Shown here: positions 6,256 to 15,060 of the stretch, piece after piece
How positions within the stretch are numbered: the first letter of the stretch is position 1
Layout: each line of letters starts with the position of its first letter
IMG/VR virus record: IMGVR_UViG_3300020203_000070
Coordinates: 1 to 29,433 of that record
Strand: one strand, 5' to 3'
Source of the DNA: a virus
DNA: 29,433 nucleotides
Program-made: the position numbers and the translations under genes
Notes under the pieces: generated by a model
What the model was told of the DNA's origin: nothing
What the model saw: only the letters and a program-made list of their open reading frames with translations
Databases searched by the model: none

Positions 6256-7485
6256 ATGCTTTGGTCTCCTCAACAAGAAACAGCCTTGAGGCAAGTCAAT
6301 GACTGGATGAAATCTGGTCACGAACAAGTGTTTCATATGTTTGGATATGCAGGAACTGGCAAGACCACGATGGCTCGTCATCTGGCTGAAGGAGTAGACG
6401 GAAGAGTTCTGTTTGGCGCTTTTACCGGGAAAGCCGCTTACGTCTTGAAGAGCAAAGGTTGTGAGGGTGCAACCACGATTCACTCTTTGATATATCACAG
6501 TCGCGATAAGGGCAAGAAATCTCTTGTTGAGATGGAGCAGCAACTCAACACTCTCATCAGTGAACTCGCCGAAGAAGGCTTGAGCCCTGAGAAGATTGAA
6601 ATGAATCCTCGTGTCCGGGACCTCACCAAAATGGTGAAGGCTGAACGCGAAAACATGAAACAGCCGTTCTTCGTTCTCAACCAAGAGTCTGAAGTGCGAA
6701 GCGCCAAGCTGGTGATCATAGACGAGTGTTCTATGGTGGATGCCAAGATGGGTGAAGATTTGCTTTCGTTTGGGACCAAAGTCCTCGTCTTGGGCGATCC
6801 TGCTCAGCTTCCCCCTGTCGGTGGTGCTGGTTATTTCACCAAGAACATCAACCCTCAGATCATGCTGGATGAAATTCACAGACAAGCAGAAGAATCACCG
6901 ATCATTCGAATGGCTACAGAAGTTCGTAACGAGCGAAGTCTTAAAGTCATGGATTACGGTGATGGTTGCGAGTTTATCGATGGAAAGGTCGATCCAGAAT
7001 TAGCACTCCGATTTGATCAAATTCTTGTTGGCAAGAACGCTACTCGTTTTTCCACAAACAAACGTGTTCGCACATTGAAGGGAATCACTGACATTTATCC
7101 AGTCATTGATGATCGCCTCGTGTGCTTGAACAATAATCACGATACTGGACTTCTGAATGGCGCGATTTACAGCGTCTTGAAAGTCGGAGGGGTTATGGAC
7201 TCGAAAGTGCAGCTTGACATTCTCCCAGAAGGGAAGAAGTTTGCCCAAGAAGTCATGGCTCACGAACAGTATTTCCTCGGTGAAGAACCCTCATGGTATG
7301 AAAAGCGTGAAGCTGAGTGTTTCGATTTCGGCTATGCGCTAACTGTCCACAAAGCGCAAGGCTCTCAGTGGGACAGTGTTCTTCTGTTTGACGAGTCCTT
7401 CTGTTTTCGCCAAGATCGATGGAAATGGCTTTACACCGGAATCACAAGGGCCGCAGATAAACTGACAGTAGTCAAAATGTCATGA
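6256..7485 (+). CDS. RecD2/Dda-like superfamily 1B DNA helicase
   Basis: A 409-residue 5'-3' type helicase. Motif I is HMFGYAGTGKTT (residues 27-38), Ia GAFTGKAAYVLKSKG, II VIIDECSMVD (Asp156-Glu157), III VLGDPAQLPPVGG (about 179-191), and near the C-terminus FGYALTVHKAQGSQWDSV and WLYTGITRA (motifs V and VI). This layout matches Dda of T4 and the helicase core of RecD2, which unwind DNA at forks and assist recombination. An insertion of roughly 60 residues with acidic and basic patches lies between motifs Ia and II (about 79-145). GGAG at 6243-6246 precedes ATG 6256. The next gene begins within its stop codon (ATGA). Confidence 0.93.
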   Translation: MLWSPQQETALRQVNDWMKSGHEQVFHMFGYAGTGKTTMARHLAEGVDGRVLFGAFTGKAAYVLKSKGCEGATTIHSLIYHSRDKGKKSLVEMEQQLNTLISELAEEGLSPEKIEMNPRVRDLTKMVKAERENMKQPFFVLNQESEVRSAKLVIIDECSMVDAKMGEDLLSFGTKVLVLGDPAQLPPVGGAGYFTKNINPQIMLDEIHRQAEESPIIRMATEVRNERSLKVMDYGDGCEFIDGKVDPELALRFDQILVGKNATRFSTNKRVRTLKGITDIYPVIDDRLVCLNNNHDTGLLNGAIYSVLKVGGVMDSKVQLDILPEGKKFAQEVMAHEQYFLGEEPSWYEKREAECFDFGYALTVHKAQGSQWDSVLLFDESFCFRQDRWKWLYTGITRAADKLTVVKMS

Positions 7486-7958
7486 ACAAGATGATGATGA
7501 AGTTTCTCGTGGCTGTCAATGAACACCAGAAAGTCGGTGGCTATCTGAATACGCTGACTGGACTCGATCCGATGGAAACGAATATAGCCATCAGGGTTGG
7601 AGTAGAATATGGTTGGTTGACTGATGACGGCAAGTTGACCGATGCTGGTTCTCTTGTTTTGAGCGAAGTCAACAAGCATCCTCTTCTTCTATCAGAAGTC
7701 AGAACGTCCTATGTGAACCGAATATCCTTTTTCGATTTGTATGAAGATCGCAAGGGTTTTTCCAAATCGCTTTACGAACATGTCCATAGAAACATGCCAT
7801 CGATTATGATGGCTGCTCTTGAGGAAGTCCATTGTAAAGGAACTGGTATTGGAGAGTTTGAAAAGAAAAAAGAGTTGCCTGCACGATCTTGTCGCACGAT
7901 TATCGAGCTCGCCTTGGAAAACTACGATCTAATCATGAAGGAAGCAGGTTTCCGATAA
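7482..7958 (+). CDS. Hypothetical protein with a possible winged-helix N-terminus
   Basis: A 158-residue protein translated from an ATGA overlap with the helicase gene. Residues about 20-60 (LNTLTGLDPMETNIAIRVG, then YGWLTDDGKLTDAGSLVL) have the helix-helix-wing pattern of small winged-helix domains. The C-terminal half is helical and basic. No enzyme motif is visible. Coupling to the helicase suggests a replication accessory or regulatory role. Identity is unknown. Confidence 0.75.
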   Translation: MNKMMMKFLVAVNEHQKVGGYLNTLTGLDPMETNIAIRVGVEYGWLTDDGKLTDAGSLVLSEVNKHPLLLSEVRTSYVNRISFFDLYEDRKGFSKSLYEHVHRNMPSIMMAALEEVHCKGTGIGEFEKKKELPARSCRTIIELALENYDLIMKEAGFR

Positions 7959-8278
7959 TGAACAATCCAACAGAAGAATTCACAGTTCAACTCCAGAAAG
8001 CCTACGTCAAAGCTGGAGAAGATATGGGAAAACAGATGGCTGCGTCTATCGTAGCCATTGTCACTGAGATGACTGCTGGACAAGGTCAACCGTCGTTTTT
8101 CGGTTGGTCAATCGCGGATGCTCCTCTCACTCTCTTGGGCATACTTCCAACCGACAAGACGGAGAATGCTCAATGGGTCATCCTCACAAGCGAGGCGATG
8201 GAAAAGATCCCGTTCGTCACGACACAACCTCTATGGATCGGCCACCTGACCAGCGGTCACTTAATCCTTCTCTTATAG
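7958..8278 (+). CDS. Hypothetical protein
   Basis: A 106-residue protein starting at ATG 7958, whose A is also the last base of the preceding TAA stop. The frame is open further upstream to 7889, but that would overlap the previous gene deeply. The N-terminus is helical (EEFTVQLQKAYVKAGEDMGK). The middle has a hydrophobic, aromatic stretch (SFFGWSIADAPLTLLGI) and the end is leucine-rich (HLILLL). No family recognised. It overlaps the next small gene by about 46 bases, so the exact end of one and start of the other are uncertain. Confidence 0.6.
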   Translation: MNNPTEEFTVQLQKAYVKAGEDMGKQMAASIVAIVTEMTAGQGQPSFFGWSIADAPLTLLGILPTDKTENAQWVILTSEAMEKIPFVTTQPLWIGHLTSGHLILLL

Positions 8279-8454
8279 AGGTTTCGTTGGAAAGCGGCTT
8301 CAAGCATATCTGCAAAGCTTCTTTTCTAATTGTCACAATGCTCGTGAAACGAGTGTTTTGGCGTTCATATCTGGAAGAGGCTATCTGGCATTTGACAGAA
8401 GCCCAAAAGAAACTAGGAGAGATAGATGATAGGTCCAAGCGTTCCAGCAAGTGA
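8233..8454 (+). CDS. Small hypothetical protein overlapping nrdJ start
   Basis: A 73-residue candidate from ATG 8233. The frame is also open upstream to 8104, and no start has a good ribosome site, so the 5' end is uncertain. The clear coding part is the segment HICKASFLIVTMLVKRVFW followed by a helical, charged tail (YLEEAIWHLTEAQKKLGEI), which continues past the stop of the previous gene and would otherwise leave an unexplained gap. It ends 29 bases inside the ribonucleotide reductase gene. The AGGAGAG at 8414-8420 inside it serves as the ribosome site for nrdJ. Confidence 0.55.
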   Translation: MDRPPDQRSLNPSLIEVSLESGFKHICKASFLIVTMLVKRVFWRSYLEEAIWHLTEAQKKLGEIDDRSKRSSK

Positions 8455-10225
8455 CATGGTCCATGCCGAGAAATACCGAGGCAAGGGCGAAACATATCGT
8501 GAAGCCTGTAACCGTGAAAGTTCTGCGCTCCAAGACAATCACGATCACTATATGGCCTATCGCGATGCGAGGCTGCAAATGAGATTCCTTTCCGCTGGCC
8601 GTGTTCAGGCAGCGATGGGTTCTCTGAAGAACATCACCCCTTACAACTGTTTCGTGATGCCGACAATGCACGACAGTTTCACTGATGGCCCGACTCTCCA
8701 GGAACTTTCGGAGTTGTCGATCGGAGAGCATCCTTCGCTGTCGATCATGGACGTCGCGAAAGCTGCTGCAATCACCATGCGCCAAGGTGGCGGCGTCGGT
8801 TATGACATCAGCACTCTGCGTCCGAGGGGTGACCTGATCCGTGGGGTCCAGTCAATCACCGATGGGCCAATGGCTTTCGCTCCGATCTATGACGCTGTCT
8901 GTGGTGCTACTGCGTCCTCTGGCAACCGTCGTGGGGCGCAGATGCTGGTCATACGGGCAGACCACCCCGATGTTGAAATCTTCATTCGTGCGAAACAGGG
9001 CGTGGCTCACATTCCGTATGAGTATCGTCCACTTCGCGGTTTCAATATGTCGATCGCCGTTACCGACGAACTGATGGAGTGTGTCCAGTCCGGCAAGCCG
9101 TTCCCTCTGCGATTTGGCGGCGAAGTTTACCGCGAGGTCGATCCCCATGCTTTGTGGGAAATGATCATGCGAGGAACTTACGATTGGGCCGAGCCGGGTG
9201 TTCTGTTCATTGACACGATCAACCGGCTGAACAATCTCTATTACTGTGAGACGATCGCCGCAACGAATCCGTGTGGCGAACAGCCTCTCCCTCCCTATGG
9301 TGCCTGTCTCTTGGGCTCGTTCAACCTTGTGAAATATCTGGCTTGGAACTCGACCACCAGAGAATGGGAATTCCAGTGGTCGCTTCTCGCCGCTGACATT
9401 CCGCATGTGGTCCGAGCGATGGACAACATTGTCGATCGGGCTCGCTACCCTCTTCCTGAGCAATGGAAGGAAGCCCAAGCGAAGAGGAGAATGGGACTCG
9501 GTGTGACTGGTCTCGCCAACTGCATCGAGGCTATGGGTTTCCCCTATGGCTCTCCGGACTTCCTTCGTGTTGAAGACGACATCTTGCGCTTCATCACTCG
9601 CAACTGTTACATCGCCTCGGCGATGCTGGCGAAAGAAAAGGGCAGCTTTCCCCTTTACGATGAGAAACTATACCTGTCCGGGCAGTTCATCAAATCTCTG
9701 GACAGCGACGTTCGCGACTTGATCAGGAGATACGGCATTCGTAACTCTCACCTGACGAGCATCGCGCCGACCGGAACAATCAGCTTCACAGCTGACAATG
9801 TGTCCAGCGGTATCGAGCCTGTCTTCGGATATGAGCAGGACAGGAACGTGATCATGCCAGAAGGTAAGATCAGGGTCAAAGTTCCTGATTATGGTTTCAG
9901 CGTTCTCGGCGTCAAGGGTCGCCGGATGGCTGATGTCACTGCTGAAGAACATATCAAAGTTCTCTGCACGTCGCAGATTCACATTGACAGTGCTGTCAGC
10001 AAGACGTGCAACGTGCCGACCAACTACCCCTACGAGAAGTTCAAGAATCTCTATATCTCTGCCTACGAGGGCGGAGCAAAGGGATGCACGACGTATCGCC
10101 CGAACGGCAACTACGAAGACGTCATCAGTTCTGCTGACGTTGCCGAAGTCAAAGATATGAAGGAAGGCGAGTCCTGTGGATTCGATTCAACAACGGGTCA
10201 AAAAACTGGACCTTGTGCTGAATAA
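8426..10225 (+). CDS. nrdJ: Class II (adenosylcobalamin-dependent) ribonucleotide reductase
   Basis: A 599-residue reductase that makes deoxynucleotides from ribonucleotides using coenzyme B12, so it needs no small subunit and no oxygen. Visible hallmarks: the substrate cysteine in PYNCFV (Cys75), GGGVGYDIS, the active-site loop NPCGEQ (Asn281, Cys283, Glu285), the phosphate loop in SIAPTGTIS, and a C-terminal cysteine pair (ESCGF...GPCAE) that would pass electrons from thioredoxin. No NrdB or NrdG partner lies nearby and the length suits the compact phage class II enzymes. The N-terminus lacks the ATP-cone regulatory domain found in many large subunits. AGGAGAG at 8414-8420 supports ATG 8426. 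Confidence 0.93.
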   Translation: MIGPSVPASDMVHAEKYRGKGETYREACNRESSALQDNHDHYMAYRDARLQMRFLSAGRVQAAMGSLKNITPYNCFVMPTMHDSFTDGPTLQELSELSIGEHPSLSIMDVAKAAAITMRQGGGVGYDISTLRPRGDLIRGVQSITDGPMAFAPIYDAVCGATASSGNRRGAQMLVIRADHPDVEIFIRAKQGVAHIPYEYRPLRGFNMSIAVTDELMECVQSGKPFPLRFGGEVYREVDPHALWEMIMRGTYDWAEPGVLFIDTINRLNNLYYCETIAATNPCGEQPLPPYGACLLGSFNLVKYLAWNSTTREWEFQWSLLAADIPHVVRAMDNIVDRARYPLPEQWKEAQAKRRMGLGVTGLANCIEAMGFPYGSPDFLRVEDDILRFITRNCYIASAMLAKEKGSFPLYDEKLYLSGQFIKSLDSDVRDLIRRYGIRNSHLTSIAPTGTISFTADNVSSGIEPVFGYEQDRNVIMPEGKIRVKVPDYGFSVLGVKGRRMADVTAEEHIKVLCTSQIHIDSAVSKTCNVPTNYPYEKFKNLYISAYEGGAKGCTTYRPNGNYEDVISSADVAEVKDMKEGESCGFDSTTGQKTGPCAE

Positions 10226-10250
10226 TTCCAAGGCGCGTGAAAAATAACTG

Positions 10251-10279
10251 TTGCTCTGGCCTTGCTGACATGCCATAAC
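10251..10279 (+). promoter_or_regulatory. Weak promoter candidate before the modification block
   Basis: TTGCTC (10251-10256), 17 bases, CATAAC (10274-10279), with a TGC just before the -10 that would make it an extended -10 element. It lies in the 102-base gap after nrdJ and before the gene at 10328. The match is weaker than at the other promoters. Confidence 0.35.
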
Positions 10280-10299
10280 TAAAGGGCTAAGGCAAGGCC
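10258..10299 (+). repeat. 8-bp inverted repeat GGCCTTGC / GCAAGGCC
   Basis: GGCCTTGC (10258-10265) pairs with GCAAGGCC (10292-10299) across 26 bases in the gap after nrdJ. There is no T-run, so it is more likely an mRNA stem or binding site than an intrinsic terminator. Confidence 0.45.
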
Positions 10300-10327
10300 G
10301 AGGCATTGACCAATGAAAGGAAACACA

Positions 10328-11113
10328 ATGACCAAAATCAAGTTCAGCAGCGCAGATTATGACGAGGCCATCCTCAAAAGGATGGAAGACGTCGATCTGC
10401 TGAGTTTGCGCAATCTCGTCGCGACCAACATGGGCGTCTCCTCGATCAAATCGTTCCGCGATCATGATCAGGCCGTCGAAGCGACCTGGAAGGCGCTCAA
10501 CAAGTGGAATGAGCAGGCGAGGGCAGAAGAAAATCAGGCCGCTGGCGAAGCGATCGGGACCGTGTCCGTCAAGACGCCGAAGCCTCCGAAGCCTCCAGCC
10601 GAGCCGAAAGAGCCGGTCGAGGTCAAGGCCGCTCAGCCGAAGACCGTCAAGCGTCCGACCCGGAATATGTTCCGTCGTCTGCAGAAGCTGGTCGAGAAGC
10701 CCGATCGTGGAAGCAAGCGTTGGGACAATTACAAGGATGGCATGACGATCCTGGACACGATCGAGGGCCAAGACATGACGCAAATCGACGTTTCTTTTTT
10801 CGTTCAACACGGCTATATGAAGCTGATCGAGCCGACGACCGAAGAGTTCGAGACCGGTCTGTCTGCATGGTTCGCCCGCAATGGCCAGGAAGACCCGACG
10901 GTCGAGAAGAAGCGCAAGGATGCCGAACGCGCTGCGACGAAGGTCACCAAAGACGTCGAGCGTGATGCCGCCAAGGTCAAGCGCGACGCCGAGAAGACGT
11001 CCAAGGAAGCCGAGCGTGTCGAAGCGAAAGCCAAGCGCGACTCCGAGAAAGCTGCCAAAGACGCTGCTGCTGCGAACGCGGGTGCTACCGCCACCTGGAC
11101 CGCAACGTCCTGA
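10328..11113 (+). CDS. Hypothetical protein with Pro-rich linker and long charged C-terminal helix
   Basis: A 261-residue protein. ATG 10328 has AAGGAA at 10317-10322; the frame extends to 10313 without better support. Three regions are visible: an N-terminal helical domain (about 1-65), a Pro/Lys/Glu linker (TPKPPKPPAEPKEPVE, about 77-92), then a small basic domain (PTRNMFRRLQKLVEKPDRGS). The last 65 residues are an unbroken charged helix built on repeats such as KRDAEK, KDVERDAA and KAKRDSEK. Such single alpha helices often act as rigid spacers or nucleic-acid contacts. It ends by sharing one base with the start of the hypermodification gene (TGATG), so the two are probably translated together. 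Function unknown. Confidence 0.82.
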   Translation: MTKIKFSSADYDEAILKRMEDVDLLSLRNLVATNMGVSSIKSFRDHDQAVEATWKALNKWNEQARAEENQAAGEAIGTVSVKTPKPPKPPAEPKEPVEVKAAQPKTVKRPTRNMFRRLQKLVEKPDRGSKRWDNYKDGMTILDTIEGQDMTQIDVSFFVQHGYMKLIEPTTEEFETGLSAWFARNGQEDPTVEKKRKDAERAATKVTKDVERDAAKVKRDAEKTSKEAERVEAKAKRDSEKAAKDAAAANAGATATWTATS

Positions 11114-12021
11114 TGGACCTGCCGATCGCAACCTCCCGCTTCTTCGACTACATGAAGAAGCGGGAACTGGTCCGTCTCCGGAAGGAGACGGGCCAGTCTC
11201 GCCCTTGGACTGATGATTTCATCCTCCAAGAATACAAATTCACGAACGTTCGTAGACATCACGATTGGACATCGGATATGTTGCGCTCGACGTTCTACAG
11301 CGATCATTTCGACGATGATCCTCGTTCCATCCTGATCAACTGCGCTGTCTATCGCTACTTCGGCACATTCGAATTCGCTGAGGCTGTCGGTTGGTATGAT
11401 TATGATGACTTCGATTTGTGGGAGATCGAAGACTGTGCAACAAATCGCCTCGCAAACGGTGAGCGTGTTTTCACAGGGGCTTATGTCGTTACGAATCAAG
11501 GCATGAGTGCTCCCAAGCCGCAAGTCGTTTGCCATCACTTTCTTTCCGATCTTTATGACGCTGTGCCTGCTCTTTTGGAGCAAGTTCAAAAGACAAGAAG
11601 CTGGCGAGATTTGGCTGGTGCAATGTCCACGATCAAAGGTTTCGGCGGCTCTGGTTTCATGACCAAAGAAGTTCTCCTGGACACAATGATGACAAGTTTC
11701 TGGGGTGGTGAAATCCAATATGTGGACTACCGCAGCTTCACCTATCCAGAAGACTATGACCGCTGGACTCCCGTCGGTCCAGGTGGTGTTCGTGGTGCTG
11801 CTCGCCTTCTTGGGCATGACTCCCCAACGACGGTCAACATTGGCAAGGGCAAGCCGATGGAGATCATAATGCAACTTTACGAAGCCCAAGGAGAGTTCTG
11901 GCCTAAGGAATATGGAAAGCTATTCCCGACAGACATTCAATTCCAGCTTTGTGAGTTCGACAAGTATGAGCGCACTCGTCTGGGACAAGGAAGACCAAGA
12001 AGTCGGTATAAAGGAAGATAA
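11113..12021 (+). CDS. Putative DNA base hypermodification protein (alpha-glutamyl/putrescinyl thymine pyrophosphorylase-like, clade 3)
   Basis: A 302-residue protein with the features I associate with the aGPT-PPlase family. Near the start are RPWTDDFILQEYKFTNVRR (residues 30-48) and later YRYFGTFEFAEAVGW; a helix-hairpin-helix-like IKGFGGSGFMTKE lies at about 174-185; DYDRWTPVGPGGVRGAARLL at 214-233; and a C-terminal LCEFDKYER (279-287). Family members are thought to replace the pyrophosphate (or similar) on activated 5-hydroxymethyluracil in DNA with an amine such as putrescine or an amino acid, giving hypermodified thymine. The fold resembles HhH DNA glycosylases. A TS/hydroxymethylase homologue lies downstream at 15061, which strengthens the case. 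No 5-hydroxymethyl-dU DNA kinase is visible in this window. Confidence 0.85.
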   Translation: MDLPIATSRFFDYMKKRELVRLRKETGQSRPWTDDFILQEYKFTNVRRHHDWTSDMLRSTFYSDHFDDDPRSILINCAVYRYFGTFEFAEAVGWYDYDDFDLWEIEDCATNRLANGERVFTGAYVVTNQGMSAPKPQVVCHHFLSDLYDAVPALLEQVQKTRSWRDLAGAMSTIKGFGGSGFMTKEVLLDTMMTSFWGGEIQYVDYRSFTYPEDYDRWTPVGPGGVRGAARLLGHDSPTTVNIGKGKPMEIIMQLYEAQGEFWPKEYGKLFPTDIQFQLCEFDKYERTRLGQGRPRSRYKGR

Positions 12022-12068
12022 CCAAACGCTTTCTGAAATAAAGATCAAACATGAGATAGGAGACAACT

Positions 12069-12788
12069 ATGACTGAATCAAAAACCGCCAAAATTATAGT
12101 GAATGGCACTGTCGAAGAAAGAGAAATTGAAGTCAAATCAGTAAAAGGATTTTCAACTCCAATCTTTTGCAGAAAAGACACTTATGATCTCTATATCGCA
12201 AAAGAGATTTATCGTTCATACGGAAAATTATCTGTAAAAGATAATGTGGTTCTTGACATCGGTGGAAATATCGGTTTATTTTCAAGATGGGCTTTGGACA
12301 ATAATGCGAAGAAAGTTTATGCTTTCGAGCCTGAGCCCTTCAACTGTGAAATGTTTCAATTGAATTGCCCTGAAGAAGAAATTGTTCTTTGTCAATCGGC
12401 TGTGATTAACGGTGAACAACCGTTTGTTGATTTCTATATTTCTACTTCTGGGAAAAACTCTGGGAATTATACAACCAGAAAGACAAGAGGAAGAACAATC
12501 TCAACAGTATCGGCTGTTTCTATTCAAAAGGTTTTGGAAGAAACGAATCCAGATGTAGCGAAAATTGATTGTGAGGGAGGGGAATACGAAATCTATGAAG
12601 CGATCGCTGATTTTCCGAAATTGAAAGAGGTAGTTTTTGAAATACATCTTACAGTTGGGAGACTTGAGAACGCAAGACATTTGGATGCTTATTTTCTTGA
12701 CAACGGTTGGGAATCATTCATCGCCCCAACTTTAGACAACAGCGGTCTTTGGCAAACAATCGCAGGATACAGAAGGAAAGAATCATGA
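12069..12788 (+). CDS. FkbM-family SAM-dependent methyltransferase
   Basis: A 239-residue methyltransferase. Motif I for S-adenosylmethionine is VVLDIGGNIGLFSRWAL (about residues 61-77), followed by VYAFEPEPFNCEMF (the acidic ribose-binding strand) and AKIDCEGGEYEIYEAI (motif IV region, typical of FkbM). FkbM enzymes methylate hydroxyl groups, often on sugars. The gene is strikingly AT-rich: I count 37 G/C in bases 12121-12240 (31%) against about 52% in a sample of the TS gene, suggesting recent acquisition. AGGAG at 12057-12061 precedes ATG 12069. It overlaps the radical SAM gene by ATGA. Target could be a sugar on modified DNA or a surface glycan. Confidence 0.9.
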   Translation: MTESKTAKIIVNGTVEEREIEVKSVKGFSTPIFCRKDTYDLYIAKEIYRSYGKLSVKDNVVLDIGGNIGLFSRWALDNNAKKVYAFEPEPFNCEMFQLNCPEEEIVLCQSAVINGEQPFVDFYISTSGKNSGNYTTRKTRGRTISTVSAVSIQKVLEETNPDVAKIDCEGGEYEIYEAIADFPKLKEVVFEIHLTVGRLENARHLDAYFLDNGWESFIAPTLDNSGLWQTIAGYRRKES

Positions 12789-13789
12789 ACTATCGCCAAG
12801 GAAATCCATACGTCATTCACATAGAATTTGCAGAGGGCTGCAATCTTCGTTGTGGATTTTGTGGTCTGAACGCTATCAGGGGAAAAGAAAATAACTATAA
12901 GCTGATGACTCGCGAAACTGCGGAATCTGTTTCAAAGCAAATGGCTTCTCTTGGTTGGAATAGTAGAGTTGAAATCGCTATGCACGGCGAGCCGACGATG
13001 AATCCTGACTTCCTGGAATTGATCGCAATCTTCCGACGGCACCTGCCGAAAGCTTACATCTTGCTCGAAAGCAATGGTGGAGGAATCATTGGCGATACTT
13101 CCACAAAGACCGTCCAAGAAATGTTCGGCGCTGGCCTTTCTACTCTGGGCTTGGACGAATACCAGACGATTAAGCTGGTGCCGAAGATCCTGGAGAAAAT
13201 CAAGGAAGAGCAAGGTTGTGGTTTTCTCGAAACCGGCGACAAATTGTTTGATGGCAGCGTTACGTTTTACGATTATCCTTCTTGTGGGGGTGTCGGCAAT
13301 CCTCATAAGCGCAATACGAAGAAGCGGCTTATCTGGATCAGGCCAATCGATGTCAGCACCAGTGGCACTCACAGCAAACTCAGCAATCATGCCGGATCGG
13401 GGGCTCCCAAAAACGATAAAGCTGAGGGAAGAAGGTGTGCAAAACCTTTCAGAGAATTCAATGTTCGGTGGAATGGACAAGTAGCAACCTGCTGCAATGA
13501 TTGGAGAGGAGTCTTTCCTCTTGGATCTATTCATGAACAAGGTCTTGATGAAATTTGGCACTCCGAGGAAATGTATGCTCTTCGTCGAAAACTTTATCAT
13601 GGACAACGTGACTTCGGTGCCTGTGATGGTTGTGACACTTTGTCAATGCGTCCAGGCATTTTGCCGGATCACCTTGGTAAAGAGGAACTCCCAGAACCGA
13701 GTGAAGCAGACTTGGTCCTGATCGCTGAAACCTTGAAGAAGGGACCGCTGACCGCGCCTGTTCTTCGCTCATGGGAAGTCAAAGCATGA
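12785..13789 (+). CDS. Radical SAM enzyme with SPASM-type C-terminal domain
   Basis: A 334-residue enzyme. The CxxxCxxC motif that holds the catalytic 4Fe-4S cluster is CNLRCGFC (Cys19, Cys23, Cys26), followed by the GEP-like SAM contact in AMHGEPTMNPDF (about 66-76). The C-terminal SPASM/twitch region has RCAKPFREFNVRWNGQVATC (Cys218, Cys236 and Cys237), then LGSIHEQGLDEIWHS and CDGC (Cys280, Cys283), enough ligands for one or more auxiliary clusters. These enzymes perform radical chemistry on peptides, sugars or other small substrates. Its substrate is unknown. Coupling by ATGA to FkbM upstream and to the glycosyltransferase downstream argues for one pathway. The 5' part is AT-rich like FkbM, then composition rises. 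Confidence 0.9.
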   Translation: MNYRQGNPYVIHIEFAEGCNLRCGFCGLNAIRGKENNYKLMTRETAESVSKQMASLGWNSRVEIAMHGEPTMNPDFLELIAIFRRHLPKAYILLESNGGGIIGDTSTKTVQEMFGAGLSTLGLDEYQTIKLVPKILEKIKEEQGCGFLETGDKLFDGSVTFYDYPSCGGVGNPHKRNTKKRLIWIRPIDVSTSGTHSKLSNHAGSGAPKNDKAEGRRCAKPFREFNVRWNGQVATCCNDWRGVFPLGSIHEQGLDEIWHSEEMYALRRKLYHGQRDFGACDGCDTLSMRPGILPDHLGKEELPEPSEADLVLIAETLKKGPLTAPVLRSWEVKA

Positions 13790-15051
13790 AAATCGCTGTC
13801 GCCCTTTACAAGATCATGGACCTCGGTGGGATCATCAATCACACTGAGGACCTGATCTATGGCCTCAAAAGGCAAGGCAACGATGTCGATCTGCTTCAAC
13901 TTGTCTACAGCGACAAAGACCAGAAAGATGGAAATCCTCGGACAGGGGACTTCTCGAGGTCTGAGTCCGGACTTCTCTATAACCAGAAAATCGGTTGGGT
14001 CTTCACCAAAGCGAAGAAGGTTCCCTATCAGGGCGGGAAGATGCTGGCCCAAGCGAAGAAGTGGCTGGAAGAATATGACATCATCCTCTGGACGATTCCG
14101 GTTCCATCGACCAATGCTGAGAACGAAGGCAACTGGGAATGGCGCGATCTTTACGATCTCAAGCACCCTGTCCAGATGGCCTTCGTTCACGACGGTGGTG
14201 CCTGCGATCGCTATCCCTATGTCTTGGAAATTCAGGACAAGCTTCATGCTGTTCTGTGTGTCCACCATTCGGCGATCGGCGGCTCCTCGTTCATCAGGAC
14301 ACCGAGGTTCCATGTCCTCAATCCGTTCCGCGATGTCAACCGGGAAGTCCCTTCTTGGGCTGATCGTCGCAAAGGTTTCGTCAGCCTCCAGACTTTCAAA
14401 GGTCTCAAGCACGTCGATGACCTGATCCGTGCGGTCCGTCATATGCCGCCGAAGGAAGACATGGAGTTCAGGGATATCTTCGGAAAGGGTATCGAATATC
14501 AGTATATGACTTCTGCAAACAAATGCAAAGACAAGTATTTTCATGCAGATGGCGAGCGTATCTGGGAAGCGGCCGAAGACAACGGCATGATCCATCACGA
14601 TTACATCGAGCGTGATCAGGTCGACCTTCTTCTGCAAGCGGCGCGGGTTCTTGTCGATCCTTCATGGTCAACTCGTCTCGGTTCTCGCGGCGGGTTCTAT
14701 GGTCGTGTCTTCGTCGAGGCAGCGATCAATGGTGCCATCCCTGTCGGTCGTCCTCTTGGCATTGGAAACTCTTTGTTCCTGCCAGATGTTCATTATGTGT
14801 CCATTCCGATGGACGCAGATGATCAGACCTATGCAGAGATGGTGCATCACGCGAGTTCTGATTCTGCAGACGTGATCAGTATGCGCCAAGAAGTCCGCGA
14901 ACTCGTTCAGTGTTTCGACGCTGACGTTATCGCCAAACGAATTATCGATATCGCTACCGACGATATCGGTGAACCACCTCTGCCTTACGAAGAGGTTCCG
15001 ACCCTCGAGAAAAAGTCCGAGGAAATCATGTTCAATCATTTCGGTTTGTGA
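13786..15051 (+). CDS. GT-B fold glycosyltransferase (GT4-like)
   Basis: A 421-residue protein from ATG 13786, which overlaps the radical SAM stop; an in-frame ATG at 13771 is possible but less likely. The N-terminal Rossmann domain begins MKIAVALYKIMDLGGIINHT, with the glycine-rich turn and GLKRQGNDVDLL typical of GT4 enzymes. The C-terminal donor-binding domain includes VSLQTFKGLKHVDDLIRAVR and GRVFVEAAINGAIPVGRPLG, matching the E-x7-E/EA.A.G.P. region. It would transfer a sugar from a nucleotide donor. Because it sits between a thymine-hypermodification protein and the TS homologue, glycosylation of a modified base is a reasonable idea; surface glycan modification is the alternative. The TS gene follows after nine bases. 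Confidence 0.85.
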   Translation: MKIAVALYKIMDLGGIINHTEDLIYGLKRQGNDVDLLQLVYSDKDQKDGNPRTGDFSRSESGLLYNQKIGWVFTKAKKVPYQGGKMLAQAKKWLEEYDIILWTIPVPSTNAENEGNWEWRDLYDLKHPVQMAFVHDGGACDRYPYVLEIQDKLHAVLCVHHSAIGGSSFIRTPRFHVLNPFRDVNREVPSWADRRKGFVSLQTFKGLKHVDDLIRAVRHMPPKEDMEFRDIFGKGIEYQYMTSANKCKDKYFHADGERIWEAAEDNGMIHHDYIERDQVDLLLQAARVLVDPSWSTRLGSRGGFYGRVFVEAAINGAIPVGRPLGIGNSLFLPDVHYVSIPMDADDQTYAEMVHHASSDSADVISMRQEVRELVQCFDADVIAKRIIDIATDDIGEPPLPYEEVPTLEKKSEEIMFNHFGL

Positions 15052-15060
15052 GGAAATACG

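Noticed and set aside
10187-11131. 314-codon minus-strand open frame
   Set aside because: It is opposite the 10328 gene, and its repetitive Arg/Leu/Gly text mirrors the Lys/Glu/Ala repeats of that gene.
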